A stretch of DNA of 50,227 nucleotides from MGBC114844 sp910585855 (GTDB lineage: Bacteria; Bacillota; Clostridia; Lachnospirales; Lachnospiraceae): the NCBI GenBank assembly GCA_965646165.1, contig CBFFYP010000025.1:1-50227 (forward strand). The letters run 5' to 3'. Every line of letters starts with the position of its first letter. Within the stretch, counting starts at the first letter, position 1. The notes below the pieces were generated by a model. The model was not told where the DNA came from. It did no database searches and saw nothing but the letters and a program-made list of their open reading frames with translations. A program made the position numbers and the translations under genes. Shown here piece by piece: positions 1-8,606 of this stretch.

Positions 1-278
1 CTTGGGCTTCTGTGGAAACACGCCCCTTTTTTTGCATATCCTGCTTCTATGCAGGGTATGCAAAAAAAGGGGCGTGTTTAGTCCGAAAAAAAAGGGAAGA
101 GGATGTTTTATGGATGGTAAAATCCTTCCTTACACCTGTTTCGTTTCGGCTGTGATGAGGGTGAATTGCGCCCCGGTTCGTTCGGTTGGATGAATCGAAA
201 TCAGAAGCCCTAGACTTTCTAACCGTTTGGAGCGGAGCAGGCAAAGGACAGGAGCAAACCGCCTCTTGCGTCCGGGGT
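1..278 (+). repeat. Type A fold-back repeat, right part (cut by window edge)
   Basis: The stretch holds the type A core: a hairpin with CACGCCCC and GGGGCGTG arms around about 6-65, a GAATTGCGCCCC box near 162-173, and the outer arm ending in ACCGCCTC then GCGTCC near 268-274. Closely similar copies lie at 32132-32470, 34815-35230 and, inverted, at 49942-50227. The left arm is outside the window. Short reading frames in it have no ribosome binding site and are not conserved between copies, so it is treated as non-coding. Confidence 0.85.
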
Positions 279-378
279 GATTTTTAGAAATTAGATTATT
301 GAAGTAAGAAATTTTTGTTTGGTATGGATTGATGGGGAGATGCGTATATTTTTATAAAAAGAAAAGGGAATTTTTTTT

Positions 379-1902
379 ATGAAAAGGACAACAGATCAAA
401 TAATAGGACTTCAAGGGGAAATGGATAAAAAGCCAGTGGCTTTACTGGTGGGGGAAGATGGGTTTGATGCCGGGATAGGCGGGTTTCACTATGTGATTAA
501 TAAGGATTATGCGGTTTGTTTGGAACGGTTGGGAATCGTTCCTTTTTTGGCTTATGATATTCGAAATGTAGAGGATTATGTGAAGTTTGCGGATTTGCTT
601 TGTTTGACTGGCGGGGCAGATATTCATCCCGGTTGGTATCGGGAATATTATCGGGATACTTTGGAGATGGAGGGGCTTAGTCAGGAGAGGGATGCTTTGG
701 ATTTTGCTTTGTGCCGAAGATTTATAGAGGAAAAAAAGCCGATTTTGGCGATTGGACGTGGACTTCAGGTGGTCAATGTTGCACTAGGGGGGACATTGTG
801 CAGGGATGTTTGTAAGAAGACGGGGCAAAATCACTGGATTTCTGATAGGATAATGGAAAAGAACAGGAAAGAGTCAGCGAGGATGCATTTGGTTTCGGCG
901 AGTGGGAGTAATTTTTTGTCGGAGGTTTGTGGGGAACGGATTTGGGTAAATAGTTATCACAGGCAGGGGATTGAGTGTCTTGGAAAGGGGTTTTCTGCTG
1001 CCTATCAGGCGGAAGATGGGACAATAGAAGCGGTTTTTCATCAATCTTTGCCGATACTTGGAGTGCAGTGGCATCCAGAACAGCCGGATTGGGAGAATGA
1101 AAGACAGATAGAAGTATTTCAGGCTTTTAAGAAATGGAGTGGGTTAGAAGAAAAGAAGAAAGGAGAGAGAGAAGAGCAGAGGGTGCAAAAACCGTTGATT
1201 TTGGTAAATGGAGGACCAGCTTTTGATTCGCAGTTTCAACGATCGGCTTGGATAGCAAACCGGACTTATTCTGGTGCAGTGTCGGCGGCAGGCGGAGTGC
1301 CTTTGATGCCGCTGGCGGAGCATATGGCAGAGGAATATGCCTGTTTTTCGGATGCGTTTTTATGGACTGGGAGTATTTCTTTTGTACCAAAAAAGGGGTT
1401 GAGAGAAAGGCTGAAAAGAGAGGAAATGCCAAAGAGAAGGCAGTTTGATCAGGCATTGTTTTGGAGTTATTATCAAAAAAAGAAACCAATATTGGGGATT
1501 TGTCTGGGACATCAGATGATCAATTATTATCTTGGCGGAACTTTGGAAGGAGATTTTAGGTTTCGTACAGGAGTAGAACATATGCTTTATCCGCATCGGG
1601 TTCGGACAGAGAAAGAATCGGTTTTGTCTGCTTTGTTTGGGGAGGTATTTTGGGTAAATAGCCGACATAATGATAAGATTGACAGGTTAGCAGAAGAACT
1701 TTATGCAACTGCCTGGTCGGAGGATGGGGTGATAGAGGCTTTTGAGCATAAGGAGCTTCCGATTTATGGTGTGGAGTGGCATCCTGAGAGAATGAGAGGA
1801 GAGTTTCGAGAACCTGTTCAAGGACCAGATATGACAAAACTTTTTACTTGGTTTATTCGTCAAAGTATAGATGTAAAATTTAATATTTTTGATTATAAAT
1901 GA
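379..1902 (+). CDS. Fused tandem C26 (gamma-glutamyl-GABA hydrolase-like) amidohydrolase
   Basis: The 507-residue protein is two class I glutamine-amidotransferase-like domains (peptidase C26, PuuD-like) joined head to tail; a normal family member is about 240 residues. Domain 1 spans about 18-253, domain 2 about 271-497, separated by a charged linker (KKKGEREEQ). Domain 2 has the complete catalytic set: GICLGHQ with nucleophile Cys375, and GVEWHPE with His468 and Glu470. Domain 1 keeps GVQWHPE (His232, Glu234) but its nucleophile elbow reads AIGRGLQ, so Gly126 replaces the cysteine. Family members hydrolyse gamma-glutamyl amides such as gamma-glutamyl-GABA in the cytoplasm. Domain 1 is therefore probably a non-catalytic partner domain. 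There is no signal peptide, and the gene stands alone between repeats. The fold is sure; the substrate is not. Confidence 0.85.
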   Translation: MKRTTDQIIGLQGEMDKKPVALLVGEDGFDAGIGGFHYVINKDYAVCLERLGIVPFLAYDIRNVEDYVKFADLLCLTGGADIHPGWYREYYRDTLEMEGLSQERDALDFALCRRFIEEKKPILAIGRGLQVVNVALGGTLCRDVCKKTGQNHWISDRIMEKNRKESARMHLVSASGSNFLSEVCGERIWVNSYHRQGIECLGKGFSAAYQAEDGTIEAVFHQSLPILGVQWHPEQPDWENERQIEVFQAFKKWSGLEEKKKGEREEQRVQKPLILVNGGPAFDSQFQRSAWIANRTYSGAVSAAGGVPLMPLAEHMAEEYACFSDAFLWTGSISFVPKKGLRERLKREEMPKRRQFDQALFWSYYQKKKPILGICLGHQMINYYLGGTLEGDFRFRTGVEHMLYPHRVRTEKESVLSALFGEVFWVNSRHNDKIDRLAEELYATAWSEDGVIEAFEHKELPIYGVEWHPERMRGEFREPVQGPDMTKLFTWFIRQSIDVKFNIFDYK

Positions 1903-1997
1903 GCGGATTATAGAATATTGGCGTTCAATGCCCACCAATTATAGAGTAGATTTTTAGAAAAATTTAAATACAATTTTTTTTGTTTCGGCATCAAAAA

Positions 1998-2326
1998 ACA
2001 GCCAGATTCGAAAGCAATAGACAGCCTGCAGTGACTTTGGAAAAAAGTTAGAAGTTCTTAGATTTCTGCTCGAAAACCTAAGATTTTTTTCACATCCTAC
2101 TTCCATGCAGGGTGTGAAAAAAAGGGGTGTGTTTAGTGTAATAAAAAGGAGGCTGTCTTGTGGTTGATAAAATCTCCCCTTACACTAACTTCGTTTCGGC
2201 TGCAGTGAGGGCGAATTCACCCCGGTCTGTCTGGTTAGAGAAAGGAAAAGGCAGAAGTTTTAGAACTTCTTGCTTTTTGGAGAGCGGAACAGCAGACTGT
2301 CTATTGTTTTCGAATCTAGCGTCCTC
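1998..2326 (-). repeat. Type B fold-back repeat
   Basis: Inverted copy of type B. Outer arms (about 2003-2030 and 2293-2317) are imperfectly complementary and carry CCAGATTCGAAA and TTTCGAATCT. The core has the CACATCCTACTT hairpin and a diverged GGGCGAATTCACCCC box. It ends in AGCGTCCTC. More diverged than other copies in the window, so probably an older insertion. Confidence 0.85.
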
Positions 2327-2472
2327 TTAAATTCCAAAAGCCTAATTAAAGTTTTTCTAAAAAGTAACTTATATGTGAATGGGTTGAAAATATAGTTCTT
2401 GACATGTATAAAAATAAACTGTAGAATATTGAAATGAATTATTCATTTTATAAAGATCATTGGAGTTCATCA

Positions 2473-2915
2473 TAGTAAATTATTTTCTCGCAGAAACAGA
2501 GTAGTTGTAAAGAAGTTCTGCTAAATGACAGAGAAAAGAACAAAAGGTGTTTCTTGCAGTGGGATTTCGTTTTGTGGAAAGTAAGGCAGATGTATCATTT
2601 TTATTTGTTTTTTGAACTGCAGGGATTTCTGGATGGTAGTGAAGAAGGGTATATTTTTTTGATCCTGTGATAGAGAAAACGGAGGAACTGATCTTACGAT
2701 TATTGCCTGTGAGAAAACAATTTTCTGATAAGAAGGAATAGAAAAGAATAGAACGGAACGAAACAGGAAATGTTTGACAGGAATTATCTGCCGGAATTGT
2801 ATAGGAAAATGCACTAGTTGGGATATATGGACTGACAGAGTCACAGGGAGCAGTATGTGTGGCTGGATGAGAAAGGGGAGGTAATAGCAATGGCAATTTT
2901 TATATCACAATTTAA
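2473..2915 (+). pseudogene. Decayed gene of unknown product
   Basis: A start-less frame runs from about 2473 to 2680 (segments such as FLQWDFVLWKVRQMYHFY and FFELQGFLDGSEEGY). From about 2655 a shifted frame continues coherently (FFDPVIEKTEELILRLLPVR) to a stop near 2740. A third segment near 2835-2915 reads YVWLDEKGEVIAMAIF. The frames join into one plausible helical protein only if frameshifts and stops are ignored, which is the picture of a decayed gene. I do not recognise the family. An antisense frame at 2480-2896 has low-complexity composition and looks like a shadow. Confidence 0.4.
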
Positions 2916-2997
2916 TTAGGAAATAATTTATATATTTTATAATAGGATTGATAAGTGTAGTGTATATAACAGATAATAAATTTTAAGGATGTGGAAT

Positions 2998-4827
2998 ATG
3001 AAAAAAAGAAAAATTAAGGCAGGTTTTATATGGATATTACTTTTTTTGTGTGTATTAGTGGGATGCAGTATCATGTTAGTAAAAGAATTTCAGATATGGA
3101 AGGCAGAGAAAATAAAAGAGGAAAAAAGAATTATGTATATGAAGGAGTGGACGCATGAATTATTAGAAGAGATAGCCGAAGGGATAGCCGAAGAGATAGC
3201 CCAAATATTTTTAATGGGGTTTGTAGTGGAAGACAGTACATTGGTAAAATATAATGAAGAATGGATATCCAACCTGCCATTTATAAAAGATGAATATACA
3301 GCACATGAACGATTGGAGATACAAAAAGAATTGAAAGAGAAAATACTTTTAATAGGATTTGTAGCGGAAAATAGTGTATTAGTAAAGTATAATGGGGAAT
3401 GGCTTAAGATATCCAAATTGCCATTTGTAAAAGATGAATATACAGCACATGAACGATTAGGAATACAAGAAGAAATAAAACAGCCAGATAAGATATGGGA
3501 GGAAACGGAGGAAAAAACAGAAGAGGAAGAAATAAGATATGAAGATATTCATGCAACCAGACCAGAAATTCCTTTAAAAGGAAAACAGTTATCAGATTTT
3601 ATTCCAGAGAATTGGGAACTTTTTAATCAGGCTTCTTTGGATTTTAATCAGGATGGAGTGGAAGATTTTGTGGGAATTATGAAACATATTCCAAATTATG
3701 ATTTATATACTTATGATTATGAATCCCCGTTTTTTCCTTATATTTTATTTGCAGTTGCAAGTGAAGGAGATGGCTATCGATTAGATTTTCAAGATGTAAA
3801 TTTGATTACGACTTGGAGTGAAGCGGCTATGTCTGGGGTTATTTATTATCCTATTACAGCAGATGGTGTTTCTTTTACAACTGATATAGAAGGAGGGACA
3901 GCCGCAACGCAGATATGGAAAGAGAAATTTACTTATACTTATAAAGATGGGACTTGGTATTTGACAATGGCAGAACGGATTTATAGCAAGATAAAGATGT
4001 CTTCTTATCAGTTTGATAATTATGAAACAGGAATAGGAATACGAAAGGAATATTGCGGAACAGTAGGAGAGGCAGAGGAGGCTTTGCAGGAGAAGTTTGA
4101 AAAAGGACAGTACGAGGAGATAGATGGAAGCTGGTATTTGGTGTATTCGATTGAGTTGGATGAAGCACCTACTCTTTCTCAGGCAGGAATGAGGGAAAAG
4201 CGTTCGTTATGGAGAGTATGGGAGTATCCTGTGAAATCAACTGTAATAAAAGAAGGAATTGATATTGAGTTAGATGAAAATGAGCTGCCACTTCCTTCTG
4301 AAACAGGAATTACGAGTTGTAATGAAGAGGGAATATGTTATTGTGTAAGAGAAAATCTTAAGGGCGGCGAGCGAAAATATTATTTGTTTTATTATCAATG
4401 GAGGAATTTGTGTTTATCGGTATTGGCAGAGAGTGATGTTCCAATAATGGAAACTGTTTTATATAAAGAGAAGATTTATTATTTTGTTCCTGTAATTTTA
4501 CCTGTTTATTATTATAACGAGGAAGGGGAGATCAGACAAGGCGATGATAGGACAGGCTTAAAGTTATATCAAATAAATACAGACGGAACAGATGCAAAGA
4601 TTTTATTTGAATATCATTTGCCAAGAGCAGGGAGAGATGTACTAGAAGATTTTGTCACTTATTATTCTTCTACAAATAGTTATATATCTTTTATTATTCA
4701 GGATGTTACAGAAAAAGAATTAATTGTTTCAGTGTTTGGGGTGACATGGATGCCGATTTATCGAATTGATTTAGATAGTGAGGAGATTGATTTGATTGGA
4801 TATTATAGATTGGAAGGATGGGGATAG
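2998..4827 (+). CDS. Membrane-anchored lipoprotein with duplicated N-terminal segment
   Basis: The chosen start at 2998 gives MKKRKIK followed by a hydrophobic stretch and a lipobox-like LVGC, as in a type II signal peptide; AAGGA at 2985-2989 is well spaced for it, whereas an ATG at 2989 overlaps that site. The N-terminal part contains a direct duplication: roughly 50-residue blocks each with LVKYN, EW, LPF.KDEYTAHERL. Glu/Lys-rich helices flank it. The rest (from about residue 200) has a motif LDFNQDGVEDFVGIM resembling a calcium-binding or VCBS-like loop and is probably beta-rich. It should sit on the outer face of the membrane. Family and function are unknown to me. A weak TATAAT-like run precedes the next operon, so it is probably transcribed alone. 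Confidence 0.75.
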   Translation: MKKRKIKAGFIWILLFLCVLVGCSIMLVKEFQIWKAEKIKEEKRIMYMKEWTHELLEEIAEGIAEEIAQIFLMGFVVEDSTLVKYNEEWISNLPFIKDEYTAHERLEIQKELKEKILLIGFVAENSVLVKYNGEWLKISKLPFVKDEYTAHERLGIQEEIKQPDKIWEETEEKTEEEEIRYEDIHATRPEIPLKGKQLSDFIPENWELFNQASLDFNQDGVEDFVGIMKHIPNYDLYTYDYESPFFPYILFAVASEGDGYRLDFQDVNLITTWSEAAMSGVIYYPITADGVSFTTDIEGGTAATQIWKEKFTYTYKDGTWYLTMAERIYSKIKMSSYQFDNYETGIGIRKEYCGTVGEAEEALQEKFEKGQYEEIDGSWYLVYSIELDEAPTLSQAGMREKRSLWRVWEYPVKSTVIKEGIDIELDENELPLPSETGITSCNEEGICYCVRENLKGGERKYYLFYYQWRNLCLSVLAESDVPIMETVLYKEKIYYFVPVILPVYYYNEEGEIRQGDDRTGLKLYQINTDGTDAKILFEYHLPRAGRDVLEDFVTYYSSTNSYISFIIQDVTEKELIVSVFGVTWMPIYRIDLDSEEIDLIGYYRLEGWG

Positions 4828-4910
4828 AAAAGGGCAGTTTTTATTAAGACAGAAGCATACAGATTTGCTATAATGATTTCTGTAAAAGGAAAAAGGAAAG
4901 GAGATTTTCT

Positions 4911-5321
4911 ATGAGTCAGAAATCGGTAGCAAAGTTGGCAGCGGCATATATTGAAGCACATCTTTTTGAAGAATTGGAGATTGAAACGATTGCGAAAGAG
5001 TTAAATTATTCTAGATTTTATATTGCACGGGCTTTTCGGGAATATACAGGAAAAACTATCTATAAATATATACAGAATAGAAGGCTGACAGAAGCGGCTC
5101 GTCTGTTGGTGGAAACGGATTTGCCGATTGTAGAGATTGCTTATGAAATTAATTATCATTCACAGCAGGCGTTTACACAGGCATTTCATCGGGTTTATCT
5201 TTGTACACCGCAGGTGTATCGGAAAAAACGATTATTTTATCCGATACAGCAGAGGCTGATGAAAAGCCAAATGGAAAAAGGCAGATGGGAGATGCGAAAG
5301 AAAGGAGAACTGGCGGCATGA
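4911..5321 (+). CDS. Stand-alone AraC-type DNA-binding regulator
   Basis: The 136-residue protein is almost only the AraC/XylS double helix-turn-helix (about residues 8-105): first helix pair around ELEIETIAKELNYSRFYIARAF, second around LPIVEIAYEINYHSQQAFTQAF, then the family-typical PQVYRKK. It lacks the N-terminal ligand domain, so it is like the small MarA/SoxS regulators, which act when their level changes rather than by binding a ligand. A GGAGATTTTCT ribosome binding site precedes ATG 4911, and TATAAT lies near 4870. Its stop overlaps the clpP start by ATGA, so both are made from one mRNA. The tail after residue 110 is basic and not part of the fold. Confidence 0.9.
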   Translation: MSQKSVAKLAAAYIEAHLFEELEIETIAKELNYSRFYIARAFREYTGKTIYKYIQNRRLTEAARLLVETDLPIVEIAYEINYHSQQAFTQAFHRVYLCTPQVYRKKRLFYPIQQRLMKSQMEKGRWEMRKKGELAA

Positions 5322-5908
5322 GTATGATTCCTTATGTGGTAGAGCAGACCAGCTTTGGAGAGCGCAGTTATGATATTTATTCTAGGCTGCTTTCGGATCG
5401 GATTATTTTTTTGGGGGAAGAAGTTAGTGATGTATCTGCCAATTTAGTGGTGGCACAGATGCTTTTTTTGGAGGCGCAGAATCCAGAGAAAGAGATTTTT
5501 TTATATATCAATAGTCCCGGAGGTTCTGTAACAGCGGGGTTGGCTATTTATGATACCATGCGGTATATTCGGTGTGATGTTTCTACTATTTGTATTGGAT
5601 TGGCGGCCAGTTTTGGAGCTTTTTTATTGGCAGGTGGTACAAAAGGGAAACGACTGGCTCTGCCCAATGCGCAGGTTATGATTCATCAGGTTGCTGTACA
5701 TGGAAACGGGATTCAGGGACAGGCTACGGATCTTCAGATTGCAGTGGATCAGATTCAGCGAAATAAACAGAGATTGAATCAAATTTTGGCGGAGAATACA
5801 GGAAAAAGTTTGGAGCAAGTGGCGGTAGATACAGAGCGGGATTATTATATGTCGGCGAAAGAGGCATTAGAGTATGGGTTAATTGATCAAATTGTAGAGC
5901 GGGAGTAG
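5318..5908 (+). CDS. clpP: ATP-dependent Clp protease proteolytic subunit (extra copy)
   Basis: 196 residues, the usual ClpP length. Catalytic residues are visible: Ser98 in GLAASFGAF, His123 in MIHQ and Asp171 in DTERD; the SPGGSV oxyanion segment is at 66-71. ClpP forms a 14-subunit barrel that degrades unfolded proteins fed by ClpX or ClpC. The start at 5318 is set by AAAGGAG and the ATGA overlap with the AraC gene; an upstream in-frame extension to 5201 would read through the regulator and is unlikely. The main clpP of clostridia normally lies beside tig and clpX, which are absent here, so this looks like a second, regulator-coupled copy. Downstream is a repeat. Confidence 0.93.
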   Translation: MSMIPYVVEQTSFGERSYDIYSRLLSDRIIFLGEEVSDVSANLVVAQMLFLEAQNPEKEIFLYINSPGGSVTAGLAIYDTMRYIRCDVSTICIGLAASFGAFLLAGGTKGKRLALPNAQVMIHQVAVHGNGIQGQATDLQIAVDQIQRNKQRLNQILAENTGKSLEQVAVDTERDYYMSAKEALEYGLIDQIVERE

Positions 5909-5919
5909 ATCGATGCTAA

Positions 5920-6056
5920 GAGGACGCCAGATTTGAAAACGGTGGGCAGCCTGCTGTTCCGGTTTCCAAAAAGTAAGAAGTTCTAAGACTTCTAACTTTT
6001 TTCCAAAGTCACTGCAGGCTGCTTACCATTTTCGAATCTGGCTGTTTCTTGACCCC
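5920..6056 (+). repeat. Type B repeat, internally deleted (arms only)
   Basis: Left arm starts GAGGACGCCAG and the right arm ends with CGAATCTGGCTGTT. The whole core is missing: the join lies within the short repeat AGAAGTTCTAAGACTTCT that normally occurs once on each side of the core. The result is a near-perfect hairpin of about 130 nt right after clpP, which could also end its transcription. Confidence 0.85.
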
Positions 6057-6181
6057 GGAACAAAAAAAGAATCACATTTTTTAGCAAATGCTTCTGGTGT
6101 TCGATGAAAGAAAATCTTTTCTGGTAGTATCCTATTTTCCTCTCCTATTTTTTGCGCATCCGCCGGAGGCTCAGGGTTTAG

Positions 6182-6244
6182 TTTGTAAGTTTATCCTATT
6201 AAGTGTCTTATTTTTGTTGACTCATGTTGTACATGTGTTAAAAT
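6182..6244 (+). promoter_or_regulatory. Promoter with upstream 16-bp motif
   Basis: TTGACT at 6217-6222 and TAAAAT at 6239-6244 with a 16-bp spacer form a promoter for the gene at 6271. The motif TTTGTAAGTTTATCCT at 6182-6197 is also found upstream of the alcohol dehydrogenase promoter (40892-40907) with the same 19-bp gap to the -35 box. Confidence 0.65.
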
Positions 6245-6270
6245 AGAGAGAAAAGGGAGGAACTTATTTG

Positions 6271-7263
6271 ATGGAAATGGAAAATATACTGGCAAAGAAT
6301 ATTACAGCAGCAGGTGAAAAAGCCGCTTATGATGCTGCATGTAAGCGGCTTCTGGCGAATAAGATTATTCTTGCGTGGATTATGAAAAGTTGTTTGGAAG
6401 AATATAAAGAATTTAGTGTCAATGAGATAGCAGAACTATATATAGAGGGAAATCCTCAAATCGCAGAAGCCGCTGTCAACCCGGATGAAAATAACAGCAG
6501 TGAGCAAATTCGGGGAGTAAAAACCGAAGACAGTACTATACAGGAAGGAACAATTACCTATGATATCCGTTTTCTGACAATCGTTCCGGGAACAGAAGAA
6601 ACCATACGGCTGATCATTAATATAGAAGCACAAAATGATTTTTATCCAGGGTATCCACTTACCAAGAGAGCGTTCTATTATTGCAGTCGGATGATCTCCT
6701 CACAATATGGATCAGAATTTACAGAAACCCACTATGAAAAAATAAAAAAGGTATATTCTATATGGATCTGTTCGAATCCACCGAAAAAAAGAGAGAATAC
6801 AATTACAAGATATTGTATTCAGGAAGAAAATTTGGTAGGTCAGGTATCGGAACAGAAAAAGAACTATGATCTATTGACGGTAATTATGATCGGTTTGGGC
6901 CATGCAGAAGATGATAATTATACAGGGATATTGAAACTACTTGGTGTATTATTTTCTTCAGAAAAAGAAGCAGGAGAGAAGAAAAAAATTTTGCAGAACG
7001 ATTTTGATATTGCAATGACAAAAACATTGGAAAGCGAGGTATCGGTTATGTGTAACTTGAGCAAAGGGGTAGAGGAGAGAGGAATGGCACGTGGCTTGGA
7101 ACAAGGTTTGATGCGTGGCTTGGAACAGGGTTTGGAAACAGCAACATTAAATGCCATTCGAAATCTGATGGAAACTTTGAAGATGACAACTGAGCAGGCA
7201 ATGGAGGCTCTGAAGATACCAGAAGAAGAAAAGGCTAAGTATACAACGATGTTGAAGGAGTAA
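6271..7263 (+). CDS. Rpn-like PD-(D/E)XK nuclease-family transposase protein
   Basis: About 330 residues, the usual size of the PD-(D/E)XK nuclease family annotated as transposase or Rpn recombination-promoting nuclease in Firmicutes. The nuclease core is visible: a conserved acidic strand YDIRFL around 98-103 and the IEAQNDF strand (E-x-Q variant) around 123-129, followed by RAFYYCSRMISSQ. The C-terminal part contains a perfect short repeat RGLEQGL typical of these proteins. Members cut DNA and promote RecA-independent recombination in the characterised Rpn proteins. GGGAGG at 6255-6260 serves ATG 6271, or TTG 6268 just upstream with better spacing; I chose ATG. No terminal inverted repeats characteristic of an IS flank it. 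Confidence 0.85.
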   Translation: MEMENILAKNITAAGEKAAYDAACKRLLANKIILAWIMKSCLEEYKEFSVNEIAELYIEGNPQIAEAAVNPDENNSSEQIRGVKTEDSTIQEGTITYDIRFLTIVPGTEETIRLIINIEAQNDFYPGYPLTKRAFYYCSRMISSQYGSEFTETHYEKIKKVYSIWICSNPPKKRENTITRYCIQEENLVGQVSEQKKNYDLLTVIMIGLGHAEDDNYTGILKLLGVLFSSEKEAGEKKKILQNDFDIAMTKTLESEVSVMCNLSKGVEERGMARGLEQGLMRGLEQGLETATLNAIRNLMETLKMTTEQAMEALKIPEEEKAKYTTMLKE

Positions 7264-7300
7264 TCGGAATATAAAATAATGTTATTTTCCGGCTGGTAAC

Positions 7301-7463
7301 CACAGCTGAAATTGGAAGGAAGGTCTATGAAAGGTCATCATTTCCCGTTGGCACTTAGACGCTGTATTGCTGTGTTTTAGCGTCTTAGTGTTCGATATGA
7401 AAATAGGAAATGCTAAGCGCAAGCGGGCTCGGAATAGACCTTCTTTCCAATTTCAGCGTCCTC
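7301..7463 (+). repeat. Type C fold-back repeat
   Basis: Outer arms 7305-7329 and about 7433-7457 pair over 25 positions with one wobble and one terminal mismatch. Inside is a small hairpin AGACGCT/AGCGTCT and the conserved tracts TCATTTCCCG, GGAAATGCTAAGCGCAAGCGG. It ends CAGCGTCCTC. It lies between the nuclease gene and the sugar locus. Confidence 0.85.
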
Positions 7464-7468
7464 TATTA

Positions 7469-7482
7469 TGAAATCGTTTTCA
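7469..7482 (+). promoter_or_regulatory. LacI-type operator (site 1)
   Basis: TGAAATCGTTTTCA is a near-perfect dyad that matches the other three sites of this locus. It is about 45 bp upstream of the -35 box of the HAD gene promoter, a position that would allow looping with site 2. Confidence 0.6.
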
Positions 7483-7527
7483 GCAAAACTAATAAAAATA
7501 GTATTTGAAAATTATGGAAAATGCCTA

Positions 7528-7581
7528 TTTACAAATAATATAGGATAGGGTATTCTTATTACATAAGTGAAAACGATTACA
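7528..7581 (+). promoter_or_regulatory. HAD gene promoter and LacI operator (site 2)
   Basis: TTTACA 7528-7533 and TATTCT 7551-7556 are separated by 17 bp. The operator TGAAAACGATTACA at 7568-7581 lies just after the expected transcription start, where bound LacI-family protein would block transcription. The identical 14-mer occurs at 8607-8620. Confidence 0.7.
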
Positions 7582-7699
7582 TATAAAACGATAGAAAAGA
7601 AAAATGATTATAGGATAAAAGAGAAGTATTTTGTGCAGCAGATGTGTATTCGGTTTCAGAATTTCGAACAGGTTATAAAATTTGTAAAGGAGGATAGTA

Positions 7700-8530
7700 A
7701 TGGATCGGAAAATTGTTTTTTTGGATATTGACGGAACTTTGACAGAGCCGGGGAGCAATGAGCCACCAGAAACTGCGGTAACGGCAATTCGGCAGGCAAG
7801 AAAGAACGGACACTATGTTTTTCTCTGTACCGGAAGGAATTATGATATGCTTGCACCACTTTTAAAGTATCCATTTGACGGAGTTGTAGCAAGTTCTGGG
7901 GGTTATATTAAGTGTCAGGAGAAGGTGATTTATGATTGTCCGATGACGGAAAAGCAAAGACGGACAGCAATGGATATTTTGCAGGAAAACGGTGTTTTTC
8001 GGACGGTGGAGTGTTTGGACGGTTCTTATACGGATGAAGGGTTTAAGGAGTTTTTGCGGGAACATGCCTTGGAGGGAAGCAATAGTGAACTGCTGCGCTG
8101 GAGAGAGCAGATTGAACAGTCGCTGCATATTCTTCCGATGAAAGAGTATAAGGGGCAGCCGGTTTATAAGATAGTAATTATGAGTCCTTCTTTGGAGCGG
8201 CTAGATCGTCCAAGGAAAGAGTTGTCTTCTGATTTTGAATTTTGTATTCAGGATGAATATAAACATGGGTTTTTGAATGGTGAAATTGTAAATAAGAAGT
8301 TTAATAAGGGGAAAGCAGTGGAGCGGGTTTGTGAATATCTTCGGATTCCGATTCAGGATTCTGTGGCAATCGGGGATAGTATGAATGATAGAGAAATGTT
8401 AGAGATGGCAGGGCTTAGTATTTGTATGAGGAATGGGAGCGAGGAATTAAAGAAATTAGCAGATGATGTCTGCCCTTCTGTTCGAGAGGGAGGTATTCGG
8501 TATGCATTTTTAAAGTATCATTTGATATAG
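7700..8530 (+). CDS. Cof-type HAD phosphatase
   Basis: 276 residues of the HAD superfamily with a C2-type cap (Cof/SPP-like). Motif I is DIDGT (nucleophile Asp9, acid/base Asp11), motif II the CTGR strand near 48-51, motif III Lys in the NKFNKGKA segment, and motif IV GDSMND near 224-229. These enzymes remove phosphate from small phosphorylated metabolites, including sugar phosphates, in the cytoplasm; sucrose-phosphate phosphatase belongs to this cap class. AAAGGAGG precedes the ATG. It has the same LacI operators as the PTS gene, which ties it to that sugar pathway. The exact substrate cannot be read from the sequence. Confidence 0.9.
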   Translation: MDRKIVFLDIDGTLTEPGSNEPPETAVTAIRQARKNGHYVFLCTGRNYDMLAPLLKYPFDGVVASSGGYIKCQEKVIYDCPMTEKQRRTAMDILQENGVFRTVECLDGSYTDEGFKEFLREHALEGSNSELLRWREQIEQSLHILPMKEYKGQPVYKIVIMSPSLERLDRPRKELSSDFEFCIQDEYKHGFLNGEIVNKKFNKGKAVERVCEYLRIPIQDSVAIGDSMNDREMLEMAGLSICMRNGSEELKKLADDVCPSVREGGIRYAFLKYHLI

Positions 8531-8606
8531 TTTAGATAAAAGAGAGATAGTGGAAAAGGATTTTATTATGACAGAGAAGAGGGAATAGAAAAAATAGAAA
8601 TTGATA

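Noticed and set aside
1127..1489. Open frame of 120 codons on the minus strand inside the C26 gene
   Set aside because: Antisense shadow of a well-supported gene; Ser/Leu/Pro-rich, no recognisable motif.
2480..2896. Open frame of 138 codons on the minus strand
   Set aside because: Low-complexity composition and no ribosome binding site; the plus strand shows a more coherent decayed gene.
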